From Candidatus Heimdallarchaeota archaeon (GTDB lineage Archaea > Asgardarchaeota > Heimdallarchaeia > Heimdallarchaeales > Kariarchaeaceae), in assembly GCA_021399405.1 (NCBI GenBank), contig JAAFKL010000047.1:1-22533 (forward strand): a stretch of DNA of 22,533 nucleotides, in the 5' to 3' direction. Of this stretch, positions 6,433 to 13,574 are shown piece after piece. The notes below the pieces were generated by a model. It saw nothing but the letters and a program-made list of their open reading frames with translations. It made no database searches and was not told the DNA's origin. Positions within the stretch are counted from its first letter, which is position 1. The number at the start of each line of letters is the position of its first letter. A program made the position numbers and the translations under genes.

Positions 6433-7362
6433 TTGGAAGAATTTTCTAATCCAAAACAAATCGTTGAGGATACTAACTGGGCGTCTAAAATTGCTTATGG
6501 AGCCATGTTTCTTGTGGTTTTGTTATGGGGGTTGAGTTGGCCTTTTGGTAGAAAAGTAGCTACTGAAGAACTAGGCAAGGTTCCTTTCACTGCAGCTTTT
6601 ATCAGATTTTCGTTTGCCCTTCCAGTTTTATTCGTTGCAGTCAAATTAATAGATGGAGAAATCAAGCTACCTCGAGGCTATCTAAGAAAAATTGCAATAT
6701 TGGGAGTTTTCCAAATAAGTATCTATAATTTCTTCTTTCTCTCAGGATTACGCTTTACTTCAGGGTCTGATGCCGTTTTAATCATAAATGCAGGAATTAC
6801 TACTATCAGCATATTTCTGGCATCTAAAGTTTATGATGATGAAAAATTCACAACTCAAAGATTGGTGGGTGTAGTTATTGCGGTTCTTGGTGTTTCAATT
6901 GTATTTTTCTTGGCACCTGATCAAAACGTAACCAATCGTTTGCTGGGAAACTTATTGATATTTGGAGCATCTATTTCATGGTCAATTTACACGGTTTATT
7001 CAAGACCGATATATGAGAAAATTCCTCCATTGACATTTCAACTTTGGGCGACATTCTTTGGATGGTTACTATTAGGGTTAGTATCTATCATTGAGCAAAC
7101 AAGGAATCCAACTTCATTTGTCAGTTTTGGGTCTCTGTGGCGATTAGCTTACTTGGGCATATTTGCTGCAGCTCTTGCAAATACATTGTTTAGTTTATCC
7201 GTCAAACATATTGGACCATCTCGAACGTCAGTATTTGTCAATTTGGCACCATTATTTGGAGTCCTATTTTCTGTTTTACTCATAGATGAAGTATTTTCTA
7301 TCTGGTATATAGTTTCATTTGGGGTTATTTTCACAGGGATATACGTAGTGAATAAATCTTAA
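6433..7362 (+). CDS. EamA/DMT-superfamily transporter (drug/metabolite exporter)
   Basis: A 309-residue membrane protein with ten predicted helices in two EamA repeats. The first repeat begins with LLWGLSWPFGRKVA (about 34-47) and contains NFFFLSGLRFTSGSDAVLII. The second begins NLLIFGASISWSIYTVYSRP and ends with the typical HIGPSRTSVFVNLAPLFGVL and the closing helix IVSFGVIFTGIYVV. Such proteins export amino acids, nucleosides or other small metabolites; substrate not predictable. TTG 6433 is the first possible start, since an upstream ATG is followed by an in-frame stop. TTTATTATTA (6396-6405), about 32 nt before it, is a plausible TATA box. An internal ATG at codon 25 would trim into the first helix. 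It is monocistronic. Confidence 0.88.
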   Translation: MEEFSNPKQIVEDTNWASKIAYGAMFLVVLLWGLSWPFGRKVATEELGKVPFTAAFIRFSFALPVLFVAVKLIDGEIKLPRGYLRKIAILGVFQISIYNFFFLSGLRFTSGSDAVLIINAGITTISIFLASKVYDDEKFTTQRLVGVVIAVLGVSIVFFLAPDQNVTNRLLGNLLIFGASISWSIYTVYSRPIYEKIPPLTFQLWATFFGWLLLGLVSIIEQTRNPTSFVSFGSLWRLAYLGIFAAALANTLFSLSVKHIGPSRTSVFVNLAPLFGVLFSVLLIDEVFSIWYIVSFGVIFTGIYVVNKS

Positions 7363-7474
7363 TCACGGATCATCAATATGTTTTGAGTAAAATTATGGTT
7401 TTCCCCGTCGATCCAAATATGGTCAGAAATTGATTAAATCAGAAGAAAAGATCAATTGTAAATTTCGAACTAAG

Positions 7475-7484
7475 CTTTAAAAAA
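7475..7484 (+). promoter_or_regulatory. TATA-like box of the peroxiredoxin-like gene
   Basis: CTTTAAAAAA is centred 27 nt before ATG 7506, implying a leaderless transcript. Confidence 0.55.
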
Positions 7485-7505
7485 GTATAATGGTGTACTA
7501 ATGAT

Positions 7506-8027
7506 ATGAACATTGAAGAAGGGATGTTAGCTCCCAATTTTACATTTACAAACAACCAAGGGAAATTGAAAACTTTGCATGAAGTAGATGGAAGAAAAAT
7601 TGTATATTTCTTCCCGATGGCATTTGGTGAGGAAAGTATCCAACAAGCCAAGTCATTTCAAGAGAGTTATGATCGATTGAAAGAGCTGGACATAATTGAG
7701 GTAATCGGTATCTCGATTGACGATCAGCAAAAATTAAACGATTTTAAAATGAAATGTGGTTTAGATTATATCCTAATTAGTGATCAAGCTAAGAAGATTT
7801 CAAAAGCTTATGGTGTTTATCGAAATCGGATTGTGGTCAAATATGCAGCCCGTATTACTTTCATTATTGGTAAAAACAACAATATTGAGAAAATATACTC
7901 AAGTGGATTCTTAAATGAGGAAAACGAAATATTTATCGAAAATTACGCAAGGAATATTGAGAAAGAGATAGGTGTTTCAGCTCTGAATGATAAACTAGGA
8001 GCTAAATTCAGTGCACCCGTTAATTAA
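7506..8027 (+). CDS. Peroxiredoxin (AhpC/TSA, BCP-like) fold protein lacking catalytic cysteines
   Basis: 173 residues with a thioredoxin-fold peroxiredoxin layout: GMLAPNFTFTNNQGK (6-20), then KIVYFFPMAF (31-40), VIGISIDDQQKLNDF (66-80) and AARITFIIGKNNNI (114-127). In active bacterioferritin-comigratory-type enzymes the segment after P.AF reads TPGCT, with a resolving Cys five residues on. Here it reads GEESIQQAKSF, so the peroxidatic position is Ser44 and the usual resolving position is Lys49. The only cysteine is Cys84, outside the active site. The TPGC loop is lost altogether, so thiol peroxidase activity is not expected; a regulatory, chaperone or binding role is possible. The fold call is sound; the loss of activity is inferred. 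It is convergent with the GPH symporter 13 bp away. Confidence 0.8.
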   Translation: MNIEEGMLAPNFTFTNNQGKLKTLHEVDGRKIVYFFPMAFGEESIQQAKSFQESYDRLKELDIIEVIGISIDDQQKLNDFKMKCGLDYILISDQAKKISKAYGVYRNRIVVKYAARITFIIGKNNNIEKIYSSGFLNEENEIFIENYARNIEKEIGVSALNDKLGAKFSAPVN

Positions 8028-8040
8028 TATTAATTTAGAA

Positions 8041-9369
8041 TCAATCAACCTGGACTGCAATTTTTAATTGTTTTAACTTCTCACCTTCCAATGAATAATA
8101 TCGTTTAATTACGAATATTGCAATTGAAAATGCGATAATGGGTAATACAATCATTTGAATCTTGATTCCGGTCTGTCCCAGTTTATCTTGTACGTCTTTG
8201 TCCTCATCAAAGCCAGTCAAAGATGACACTATAGCTAAACTGATGGCTTGCATGAGAATTGCGATTCTAATAAAAAAACCATTAAAGCCAAAGTATATCC
8301 CTTCTCTCCTCTTCCCTGTGTCATTATAATCTTGATCAATAACATCAGCGATCAACAGATCTACAACCATTAGCAATCCACCTAACCCAAATCCCAGTAC
8401 ACCCATAACAAGTATTACAGAAGTGGGTGAATCTAAAATCCAAAGAGGAATGAGACTTAGACCGAAAACTGTTGCAGATACAAGAAATGTATATTTTGGA
8501 GAGGATCGATTTGTTAATCGTACCCAAAAGAATAATGTCATAATAGTGATTCCAATTGCAGCAGCATACGCAAGTGATTCAAAACCTTCGTCCTCTAATA
8601 GTACAAACTTACGGTAGAACGGTAGCATAGCCAAAACTTGACCATATGCAAAATATGTTATAAGATTAGCAACAAGAAATGCTTGATAGTCCCTATTTGT
8701 CAAAACAATTTGTAGGCCATCACGCAATGAATATTTTTCGGTATCCGTAATAGTTTCAATATGAGATTCCTTACATCCAAGAATGGATATTCCTATGTTT
8801 ATGATTGAGATACCAGCTAAAAACCACCCAAAAAAACCATATGAGGGTATATCCCCATCATGAACAAAGAATGGAGGGAGAACAAGAGCGACTGCTAGTG
8901 CAACAAGAGAGAATATTTGTCTAATAGCAGATACTATATTACGATCTTCGGTTTTACGATACATTTCAGGAAATAGAGCAGTCCATGCAAGGATGACCAC
9001 TGTGTATCCAGTATCAAATAGGATTAAAAACAGTATTAACCATAAAAACAGCTTCATCTCATTGGAATATACTGATTCTGGTATTGTCCACAAAAACCCG
9101 AAAGAGATACCGAGAGGAAGCCAAAAGATAATGATCCAAGGAACTCTTCTACCCCATCTAGTTCGTTTCTGATCCATCGCCCATCCTGCAAGTGGATCAT
9201 TTATGCTATTGTAAATTGCCCAGATCCCTATTGCTAATGCATAGTAAGTTGGAGATAATCCCAATTCAACAATATAGAAAAACTGAGCCTTACTCTGGAA
9301 ATATTGCAATAATAGTGCCGCGGAAAAACTCATAGATGAATATAATATCATATTAGATTTAGAAGGCAA
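8041..9369 (-). CDS. GPH-family (glycoside-pentoside-hexuronide) cation:sugar symporter, MFS_2
   Basis: 442 residues, twelve predicted membrane helices. The diagnostic GPH/MelB motif is present: NDPLAGWAMDQKRTRWGRRV (57-76), with the cation/sugar-site acidic residues Asp58 and Asp66 and the RWGRR loop. A second-half loop rich in charged residues (DYNDTGKRREGIYFGF) is also typical. It imports an oligosaccharide or glycoside coupled to Na+ or H+. The neighbour immediately upstream in the same direction is a cytoplasmic GH31 alpha-glucosidase, so an alpha-linked glucoside (for example isoprimeverose or a malto/isomalto-oligosaccharide) is a reasonable substrate guess. TTG 9369 is preferred because GAATTTAAG at 9394-9402 is centred 29 nt upstream; ATG 9351 is the alternative. 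Confidence 0.88.
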   Translation of the reverse strand: MPSKSNMILYSSMSFSAALLLQYFQSKAQFFYIVELGLSPTYYALAIGIWAIYNSINDPLAGWAMDQKRTRWGRRVPWIIIFWLPLGISFGFLWTIPESVYSNEMKLFLWLILFLILFDTGYTVVILAWTALFPEMYRKTEDRNIVSAIRQIFSLVALAVALVLPPFFVHDGDIPSYGFFGWFLAGISIINIGISILGCKESHIETITDTEKYSLRDGLQIVLTNRDYQAFLVANLITYFAYGQVLAMLPFYRKFVLLEDEGFESLAYAAAIGITIMTLFFWVRLTNRSSPKYTFLVSATVFGLSLIPLWILDSPTSVILVMGVLGFGLGGLLMVVDLLIADVIDQDYNDTGKRREGIYFGFNGFFIRIAILMQAISLAIVSSLTGFDEDKDVQDKLGQTGIKIQMIVLPIIAFSIAIFVIKRYYSLEGEKLKQLKIAVQVD

Positions 9370-9393
9370 TAAACTATCTTTTTTGTACTATTT

Positions 9394-9402
9394 CTTAAAT
9401 TC
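9394..9402 (-). promoter_or_regulatory. TATA-like box of the GPH symporter
   Basis: GAATTTAAG on the minus strand is centred 29 nt before TTG 9369. It indicates that the symporter has its own promoter in the 117-bp gap after the alpha-glucosidase gene. Confidence 0.5.
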
Positions 9403-9486
9403 TATTAGCGAAAGTGGGTAATTTAGAACAAATACAATTTGATATAGGCGGGAATGAATTTGGTAACAGGAAAGTAATTAATTCTC

Positions 9487-11676
9487 TCAACCTTCAATTA
9501 GCTCAAGTTCGAGGTTTTTTGTTATTCTAAATAAATTAAAATCTCCTTTGAGATATTTATTAGTCGCACCATCATCTCGATATAGATATCCCTCATTTGG
9601 TTCACCAAAGGTTAGATATGAAATTTCATTCAACGAAGTGTTTTCAACATTGATTCCAACATGTTCATAAATTGGAATAATTGCCCCTTCTTTAACAAAG
9701 ATAGGCATAGCATTCAATGAAGCATCATACGTGATTATTTGTGATCCCTCATATTTCTGTAATGAAAAGAAGTCATACCAGATACCTACCGGAAGGTAAA
9801 TCTCTCTCATTTCAGAGTTTGCCGTTAAAATTGGTGCTACCATAATATCGGGACCAAAGAAAAATTGGGTATCAGTCCATGACTCATCGTAGCAATGCTC
9901 ATCATTAGGATATTCCATCCACAATGGCCTGAGCAAGGGAACACCTATCCTTGCTGCATATCTGAACCATGTGTAAAAGTAAGGAAGCAATTTATATCTT
10001 AAGGAAATAAATTTACGACTAATTTCCTCAATTTCCTCCCCAAATACCCAAGGCTCCTGACCGTTGGTTGAGATTGCGGTATGGTTTCTACAAAGAGGAT
10101 AAAATACAGATAATTGTAGCCATCTCACAAATAGCTCAGAATCTGGATTTTCTCTGAATCCCCCTACATCAGCTCCATTTGCAAAGTGCCCGGATAGACC
10201 TGAATTTATTAATTTAGGAATGCTTTGAGCCATATGATCCCAATCAGATTTATTGTCACCAGTCCAAATGAATCCATATTTCTGTGATCCTAAATATGAG
10301 GACCTGATAAGTAGAAATGTGCGTTTAGGAGCTAGTAATGAATTCAAACCATCATAACTAGCTTTGGCCATCATTTGACTGTAAAGATTGTGAACTTTAT
10401 AATGATCGACTTCTTCATTGTTGATTTTATGTTTTACCATGTTAGGCATTGTCCCCCTAAGATTAAACGTGGATACCTCATTCATATCATTAAAAAATCC
10501 ATCAACACCAATATCTAAAAGTTCTTGATAATTTTCTTTCCACCATTCTCTTACATCTTCTCTAAAAAAATCAGGGAAAGCGCACATACCAGGCCAAACT
10601 GTATCTTGATACTCTTCACCTTCAAATTGACAGAAGTATCCTTTGTCTTTACCTTCAGTATAGACTCCATATGATTCATCGACCTTAATACCCGGATCAA
10701 TCATCGGTACCACCTTGAAATCCATTTCATGTAATTCTGTTATCAACTCGGGTAGATTACCAAAATTTACCTCATCCCACGTGAAACATTTGAAGTCATC
10801 CATATAATCTATGTCTAGATAAATTGCATCACAAGGGATGTTTTTCTCCCGAAGTGTTTTTGCAATCCTTAAAACCTCTGATTTTGGATGGTATGACCAT
10901 CTTGATTGGTGATACCCTAATGCCCAAAGAGGAGGGAGGTCCATTTGACCTAAAAGTCTAGTGATTGATTTAGAAAGTGATTTAGGGTTATCAGATACCG
11001 ATACATGTAAAATAAACTCTCTTGTTTCCAGATCGATTTGTAGTGATGCGCTTTCCTTGAGATCCCACATCTGGTAACCAGGATAATCTAATATAAGTGC
11101 AATCCAAGTCTCTTTGTTTGATAAAATTAGTATTGGATAAGATTTGTATAGCGGATCGTGATTTACTTCGAAACTGGAATTATCAATATTCCAAAATTCC
11201 CATTTACCACCTTGCTTATTTAATCCACCATTTTTCTCTCCAAGACCATACAAGTGGTCCATATTGTGATTAATTAACAGTCGGGTCCAATTTTCGGAAT
11301 ACAAATAATTTATCTCCATGATGTCTTTGATTAATATTTTATCATCTTGCGTATCGATTGAGAGAGTCCCAAAATCAATAATAAACTCATCCCTTGCTTT
11401 TGGTGTTACTCGTATAAAGTCATCACTTAAAACAGTAGGCCATGAAGTAGTGTTAATGTTGAATCGTAAATCACTTGAATCTCCTTCAATCTCAACTCTG
11501 TTATTGGTAAATTCAATTTCTAATATATTTTTGACAATATTTTTCTGAATTTGATAAGCTTTAACCGGGTTCTTTGGAGGCTTCTTTCCATAGATAACAA
11601 ATTTTAACCATAAGTAAAAAGTAAAAAAACCTGGGATTTTTGTTAATAGATTGAACATTCGTAAAATTATCGTCAA
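9487..11676 (-). CDS. GH31 alpha-glucosidase (or alpha-xylosidase), cytoplasmic
   Basis: 729 residues with the full GH31 layout. The N-terminal beta domain ends in HLYGLGEK (141-148). The catalytic barrel runs from about 250, with DLPPLWALGYHQSRWSY and LDIDYMDDF (288-295). The nucleophile is Asp397 in FFNDMNE and the acid/base is Asp474 in WTGDNKSDW; the substrate-site segments GADVGGF (501-507) and RNHTAIS (530-536) are also present. A C-terminal beta domain follows (FGPDIMVAPIL onward). It cleaves alpha-glucosidic (possibly alpha-xylosidic) bonds from the non-reducing end. There is no signal peptide, although the first 30 residues include a hydrophobic patch (FFTFYLWLKFVIYG). The TTG start at 11676 is preceded by an unusually strong Shine-Dalgarno-like AGAAGGAGA about 8 nt away, rare in this window. 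It pairs with the downstream GPH symporter. Confidence 0.92.
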   Translation of the reverse strand: MTIILRMFNLLTKIPGFFTFYLWLKFVIYGKKPPKNPVKAYQIQKNIVKNILEIEFTNNRVEIEGDSSDLRFNINTTSWPTVLSDDFIRVTPKARDEFIIDFGTLSIDTQDDKILIKDIMEINYLYSENWTRLLINHNMDHLYGLGEKNGGLNKQGGKWEFWNIDNSSFEVNHDPLYKSYPILILSNKETWIALILDYPGYQMWDLKESASLQIDLETREFILHVSVSDNPKSLSKSITRLLGQMDLPPLWALGYHQSRWSYHPKSEVLRIAKTLREKNIPCDAIYLDIDYMDDFKCFTWDEVNFGNLPELITELHEMDFKVVPMIDPGIKVDESYGVYTEGKDKGYFCQFEGEEYQDTVWPGMCAFPDFFREDVREWWKENYQELLDIGVDGFFNDMNEVSTFNLRGTMPNMVKHKINNEEVDHYKVHNLYSQMMAKASYDGLNSLLAPKRTFLLIRSSYLGSQKYGFIWTGDNKSDWDHMAQSIPKLINSGLSGHFANGADVGGFRENPDSELFVRWLQLSVFYPLCRNHTAISTNGQEPWVFGEEIEEISRKFISLRYKLLPYFYTWFRYAARIGVPLLRPLWMEYPNDEHCYDESWTDTQFFFGPDIMVAPILTANSEMREIYLPVGIWYDFFSLQKYEGSQIITYDASLNAMPIFVKEGAIIPIYEHVGINVENTSLNEISYLTFGEPNEGYLYRDDGATNKYLKGDFNLFRITKNLELELIEG

Positions 11677-11684
11677 ATAAGTCT

Positions 11685-11693
11685 CCTTCTGAC
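11685..11693 (-). promoter_or_regulatory. Shine-Dalgarno-like site before the GH31 TTG start
   Basis: AGAAGGAGA on the minus strand, 8 nt before TTG 11676, is the clearest ribosome-binding site seen here. It supports the TTG over ATG 11658 and implies a leadered mRNA, unlike most neighbours. Confidence 0.5.
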
Positions 11694-11721
11694 GATTTTT
11701 CTAAATCATAAAATTAATTGA

Positions 11722-11997
11722 GGAAGAGAAGGGAATAATTGCACACTATTCTTCGATCATGATAATTTTGATAATGAAATCCCATTAGGAGAAATCCCAA
11801 TTAGCTGGTCTCTTCATGATTCTGATGATTTTACTGAAAAGCCTAATGAACGTGGGAGTGCTAGTATTAATTTTAAAACAGGGGAAGGAAAGGAAACTAT
11901 CTCAATGATTTATTATTATGTGGCTGGAGTGGGATTAATAATAATTATCGGAATGTACTTTTTTATTAAATATGTAAAAAATAGAAGAATAACCTAG
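11722..11997 (+). pseudogene. 5'-truncated remnant of a membrane-anchored surface protein
   Basis: An open frame of 91 codons follows a TGA at 11719-11721, has no usable start codon at its 5' end, and ends with TAG 11995-11997. It encodes a polar, Asp/Glu-rich segment (FFDHDNFDNEIPLGEIPISW, then HDSDDFTEKPNERGSASI), a hydrophobic helix (VAGVGLIIIIGMYFFI) and a basic stop-transfer tail (KYVKNRRIT). This is the C-terminus expected of a type I surface protein with a large exterior domain. The rest is missing, so it is best read as a gene remnant. It occupies most of the gap between the GH31 and DUF1232 genes. An alternative is a 30-residue mini-protein from the internal ATG (MIYYYVAG). Confidence 0.5.
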
Positions 11998-12130
11998 AAA
12001 GGGGATAATATATCACAATAATTCTTTAGATATTTTTCAAAGAATAATCGATGTATAAAAGGCTCAAGTATTCTTCAATCATTATTTCAGTGCGATTCAT
12101 ATGCATTTCATATGTGTTTTATTTAACTAT

Positions 12131-12139
12131 CTTAATTAG
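12131..12139 (+). promoter_or_regulatory. TATA-like box of DUF1232 copy 1
   Basis: CTTAATTAG is centred 27 nt before ATG 12162. It is conserved as TTTAATTAA at the same distance before the second copy, which argues that both copies start at the Met of M-(I/V)-KGLYRRWR. Confidence 0.45.
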
Positions 12140-12161
12140 TGTGATAGCCATATGTTTCATT

Positions 12162-12575
12162 ATGATAAAGGGATTATATCGGCGATGGCGCGCTTGGGTA
12201 CTTTACTTGAACCGAGAAATCATTTTTATGTTCGAGTTATTCAAACACCCTGAACTTCCCAGGATGGCTAAAATCCTCATAATTTCCCTTTTAGGTTATG
12301 TATTCATTCCAATAGATCTTATTCCTGATTTTGTTCCATTTATTGGCGATTTGGATGATTTTATTGTGATCATAATTTTTTATAAACTTGTAAAACGTAT
12401 TACACCCTTGGAGCTAATTGAAGGGGTAAGAGCAGATGTGATATCTAATTCGGGAGTATCATGGTATAAAAATAGGCGAACAATAATCATTGCCTCGTTA
12501 ATATTACTAGCTAAAATAGCAATAACTTTGTTATTCATCTCATTCTTTGATATTAACGAGTACTTGGGAATCTGA
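12162..12575 (+). CDS. DUF1232 (YkvA-family) membrane protein, copy 1
   Basis: 137 residues. The DUF1232 core is the hairpin YVFIPIDLIPDFVPFIGDLDDF, matching the family pattern Y..sPiDliPD.iP.lG.lDD. It is preceded by a conserved amphipathic helix (ELFKHPELPRMAKILIISLL) and followed by KLVKRITPLELIEGVRADV. A final hydrophobic helix (TIIIASLILLAKIAITLLFI) anchors it. Function of the family is not established. An in-frame ATG at 12051 would add 37 residues, but that extension contains the TATA-like box and is absent from copy 2. The gene starting at 12635 is a tandem duplicate; over 61 aligned core residues 42 are identical by my count. Confidence 0.75.
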   Translation: MIKGLYRRWRAWVLYLNREIIFMFELFKHPELPRMAKILIISLLGYVFIPIDLIPDFVPFIGDLDDFIVIIIFYKLVKRITPLELIEGVRADVISNSGVSWYKNRRTIIIASLILLAKIAITLLFISFFDINEYLGI

Positions 12576-12601
12576 TTCTTTGGTATGTTTAATATTTAGT
12601 T

Positions 12602-12611
12602 AGTTTAATTA
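12602..12611 (+). promoter_or_regulatory. TATA-like box of DUF1232 copy 2
   Basis: AGTTTAATTA is centred 28 nt before ATG 12635. It lies in DNA visibly similar to the region upstream of copy 1, so the promoter was duplicated with the gene. GTG 12614 is the alternative start. Confidence 0.45.
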
Positions 12612-12634
12612 ATGTGATAACTATATACCCCATT

Positions 12635-13054
12635 ATGGTAAAGGGATTATATCGTCGATGGCGTGGATGGATTGATTACTGGCACGGCGAGATAATCATT
12701 TTGATTGAGCTATTCAAACATCCAGAGCTCCCAAGAATGGCAAAATTCCTAATATTTGCCCTTTTAAGCTATATATTCAGTCCCATAGACTTTATACCTG
12801 ATTTTATTCCCCTAATTGGTCATTTGGATGATTTTATTGCAATCCCAATTGTTCTTAAATTGGTAAAAAAAGTTACACCGATGGAATTAATGGAACGTGT
12901 TAGAGCAGATGTTGCTGCAGATCCCCATAGTTCTTTGTTTAAAAGTAAAGGAACTAAAATTGTAGCTATCTTGATTATTTTGGCATGGATTGGAATAACC
13001 TTCCTATTTTTAGTGGTAATCGATGTTGAAAAGTACTGGCATAAGCTCTATTAA
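12635..13054 (+). CDS. DUF1232 (YkvA-family) membrane protein, copy 2
   Basis: 139 residues, the tandem paralogue of the gene ending at 12575. It has the same order: MVKGLYRRWRGW start, ELFKHPELPRMAKFLIFALL helix, DUF1232 hairpin YIFSPIDFIPDFIPLIGHLDDF, PMELMERVRADVAADP, and a C-terminal membrane helix (KIVAILIILAWIGITFLFLV). Relative to copy 1, the hairpin has the family-typical Ser-Pro, while GDLDD has become GHLDD, so the two have diverged inside the signature. The similarity continues upstream into non-coding DNA. The gene could also start at GTG 12614 (seven more residues). Confidence 0.78.
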   Translation: MVKGLYRRWRGWIDYWHGEIIILIELFKHPELPRMAKFLIFALLSYIFSPIDFIPDFIPLIGHLDDFIAIPIVLKLVKKVTPMELMERVRADVAADPHSSLFKSKGTKIVAILIILAWIGITFLFLVVIDVEKYWHKLY

Positions 13055-13137
13055 TGGGTTTTAAAGCTCAAATGATGTTTTTAAACATTATTTCTAATTT
13101 AATTTAATCGAATTCTCTAAAAGAGAATCAGTTCCCC

Positions 13138-13148
13138 CTTTATATATA
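13138..13148 (+). promoter_or_regulatory. TATA box of the 96-residue gene
   Basis: CTTTATATATA, preceded by a C-rich stretch, is centred 25 nt before ATG 13168. It is the best TATA box on the plus strand here. Confidence 0.65.
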
Positions 13149-13167
13149 GAAACGCGAAATATAAATT

Positions 13168-13458
13168 ATGCTCTTACAGATTAATACCAAAGAAAAAAAA
13201 GACGTATTGTCTAAATCCCTAGACTCCAACTCCCCTGTGACCCATAATTTTCAACATTACATTGAAAACACATACGGCAAAGGAATTTTGCAAGCATTAA
13301 GATATGAGAATCAAAGGCTTTTTAGTCATTATTCAGATATCTTCGGAGATGTTGTTTTCCAGTTGATGGTTAATAAGGTGGGTGAGAAATTGCATCTACC
13401 CATCGATTTTATTCTCCATGATTTTAGTTCTTATTTGAACGATTTAAATCAACTATAG
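13168..13458 (+). CDS. Small soluble protein, unknown function
   Basis: Ninety-six residues, no cysteine, no signal peptide or membrane helix. The first 25 residues are polar and probably disordered (MLLQINTKEKKDVLSKSLDS). The rest looks like a compact helical domain with aromatic residues (HNFQHYIENTYGKGILQALR, then FSHYSDIFGDVVFQLMVNKV). It has its own TATA box and ends with a TAG stop that is followed by further in-frame stops, so the end is real. No family is recognised. Confidence 0.6.
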   Translation: MLLQINTKEKKDVLSKSLDSNSPVTHNFQHYIENTYGKGILQALRYENQRLFSHYSDIFGDVVFQLMVNKVGEKLHLPIDFILHDFSSYLNDLNQL

Positions 13459-13543
13459 CTCCAGAAATTACTATAGAAAAGTCTTAGTCCATTGTCTGAT
13501 AATGGTACACTAATTTCATTCAAATTATTCCCTTCCAAACATC

Positions 13544-13553
13544 TTGATAAATA
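13544..13553 (+). promoter_or_regulatory. TATA-like box of the DoxX fusion gene
   Basis: TTGATAAATA is centred 26 nt before ATG 13575, with no Shine-Dalgarno sequence in between. Confidence 0.45.
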
Positions 13554-13574
13554 GCATTTGAAATATACATACAT

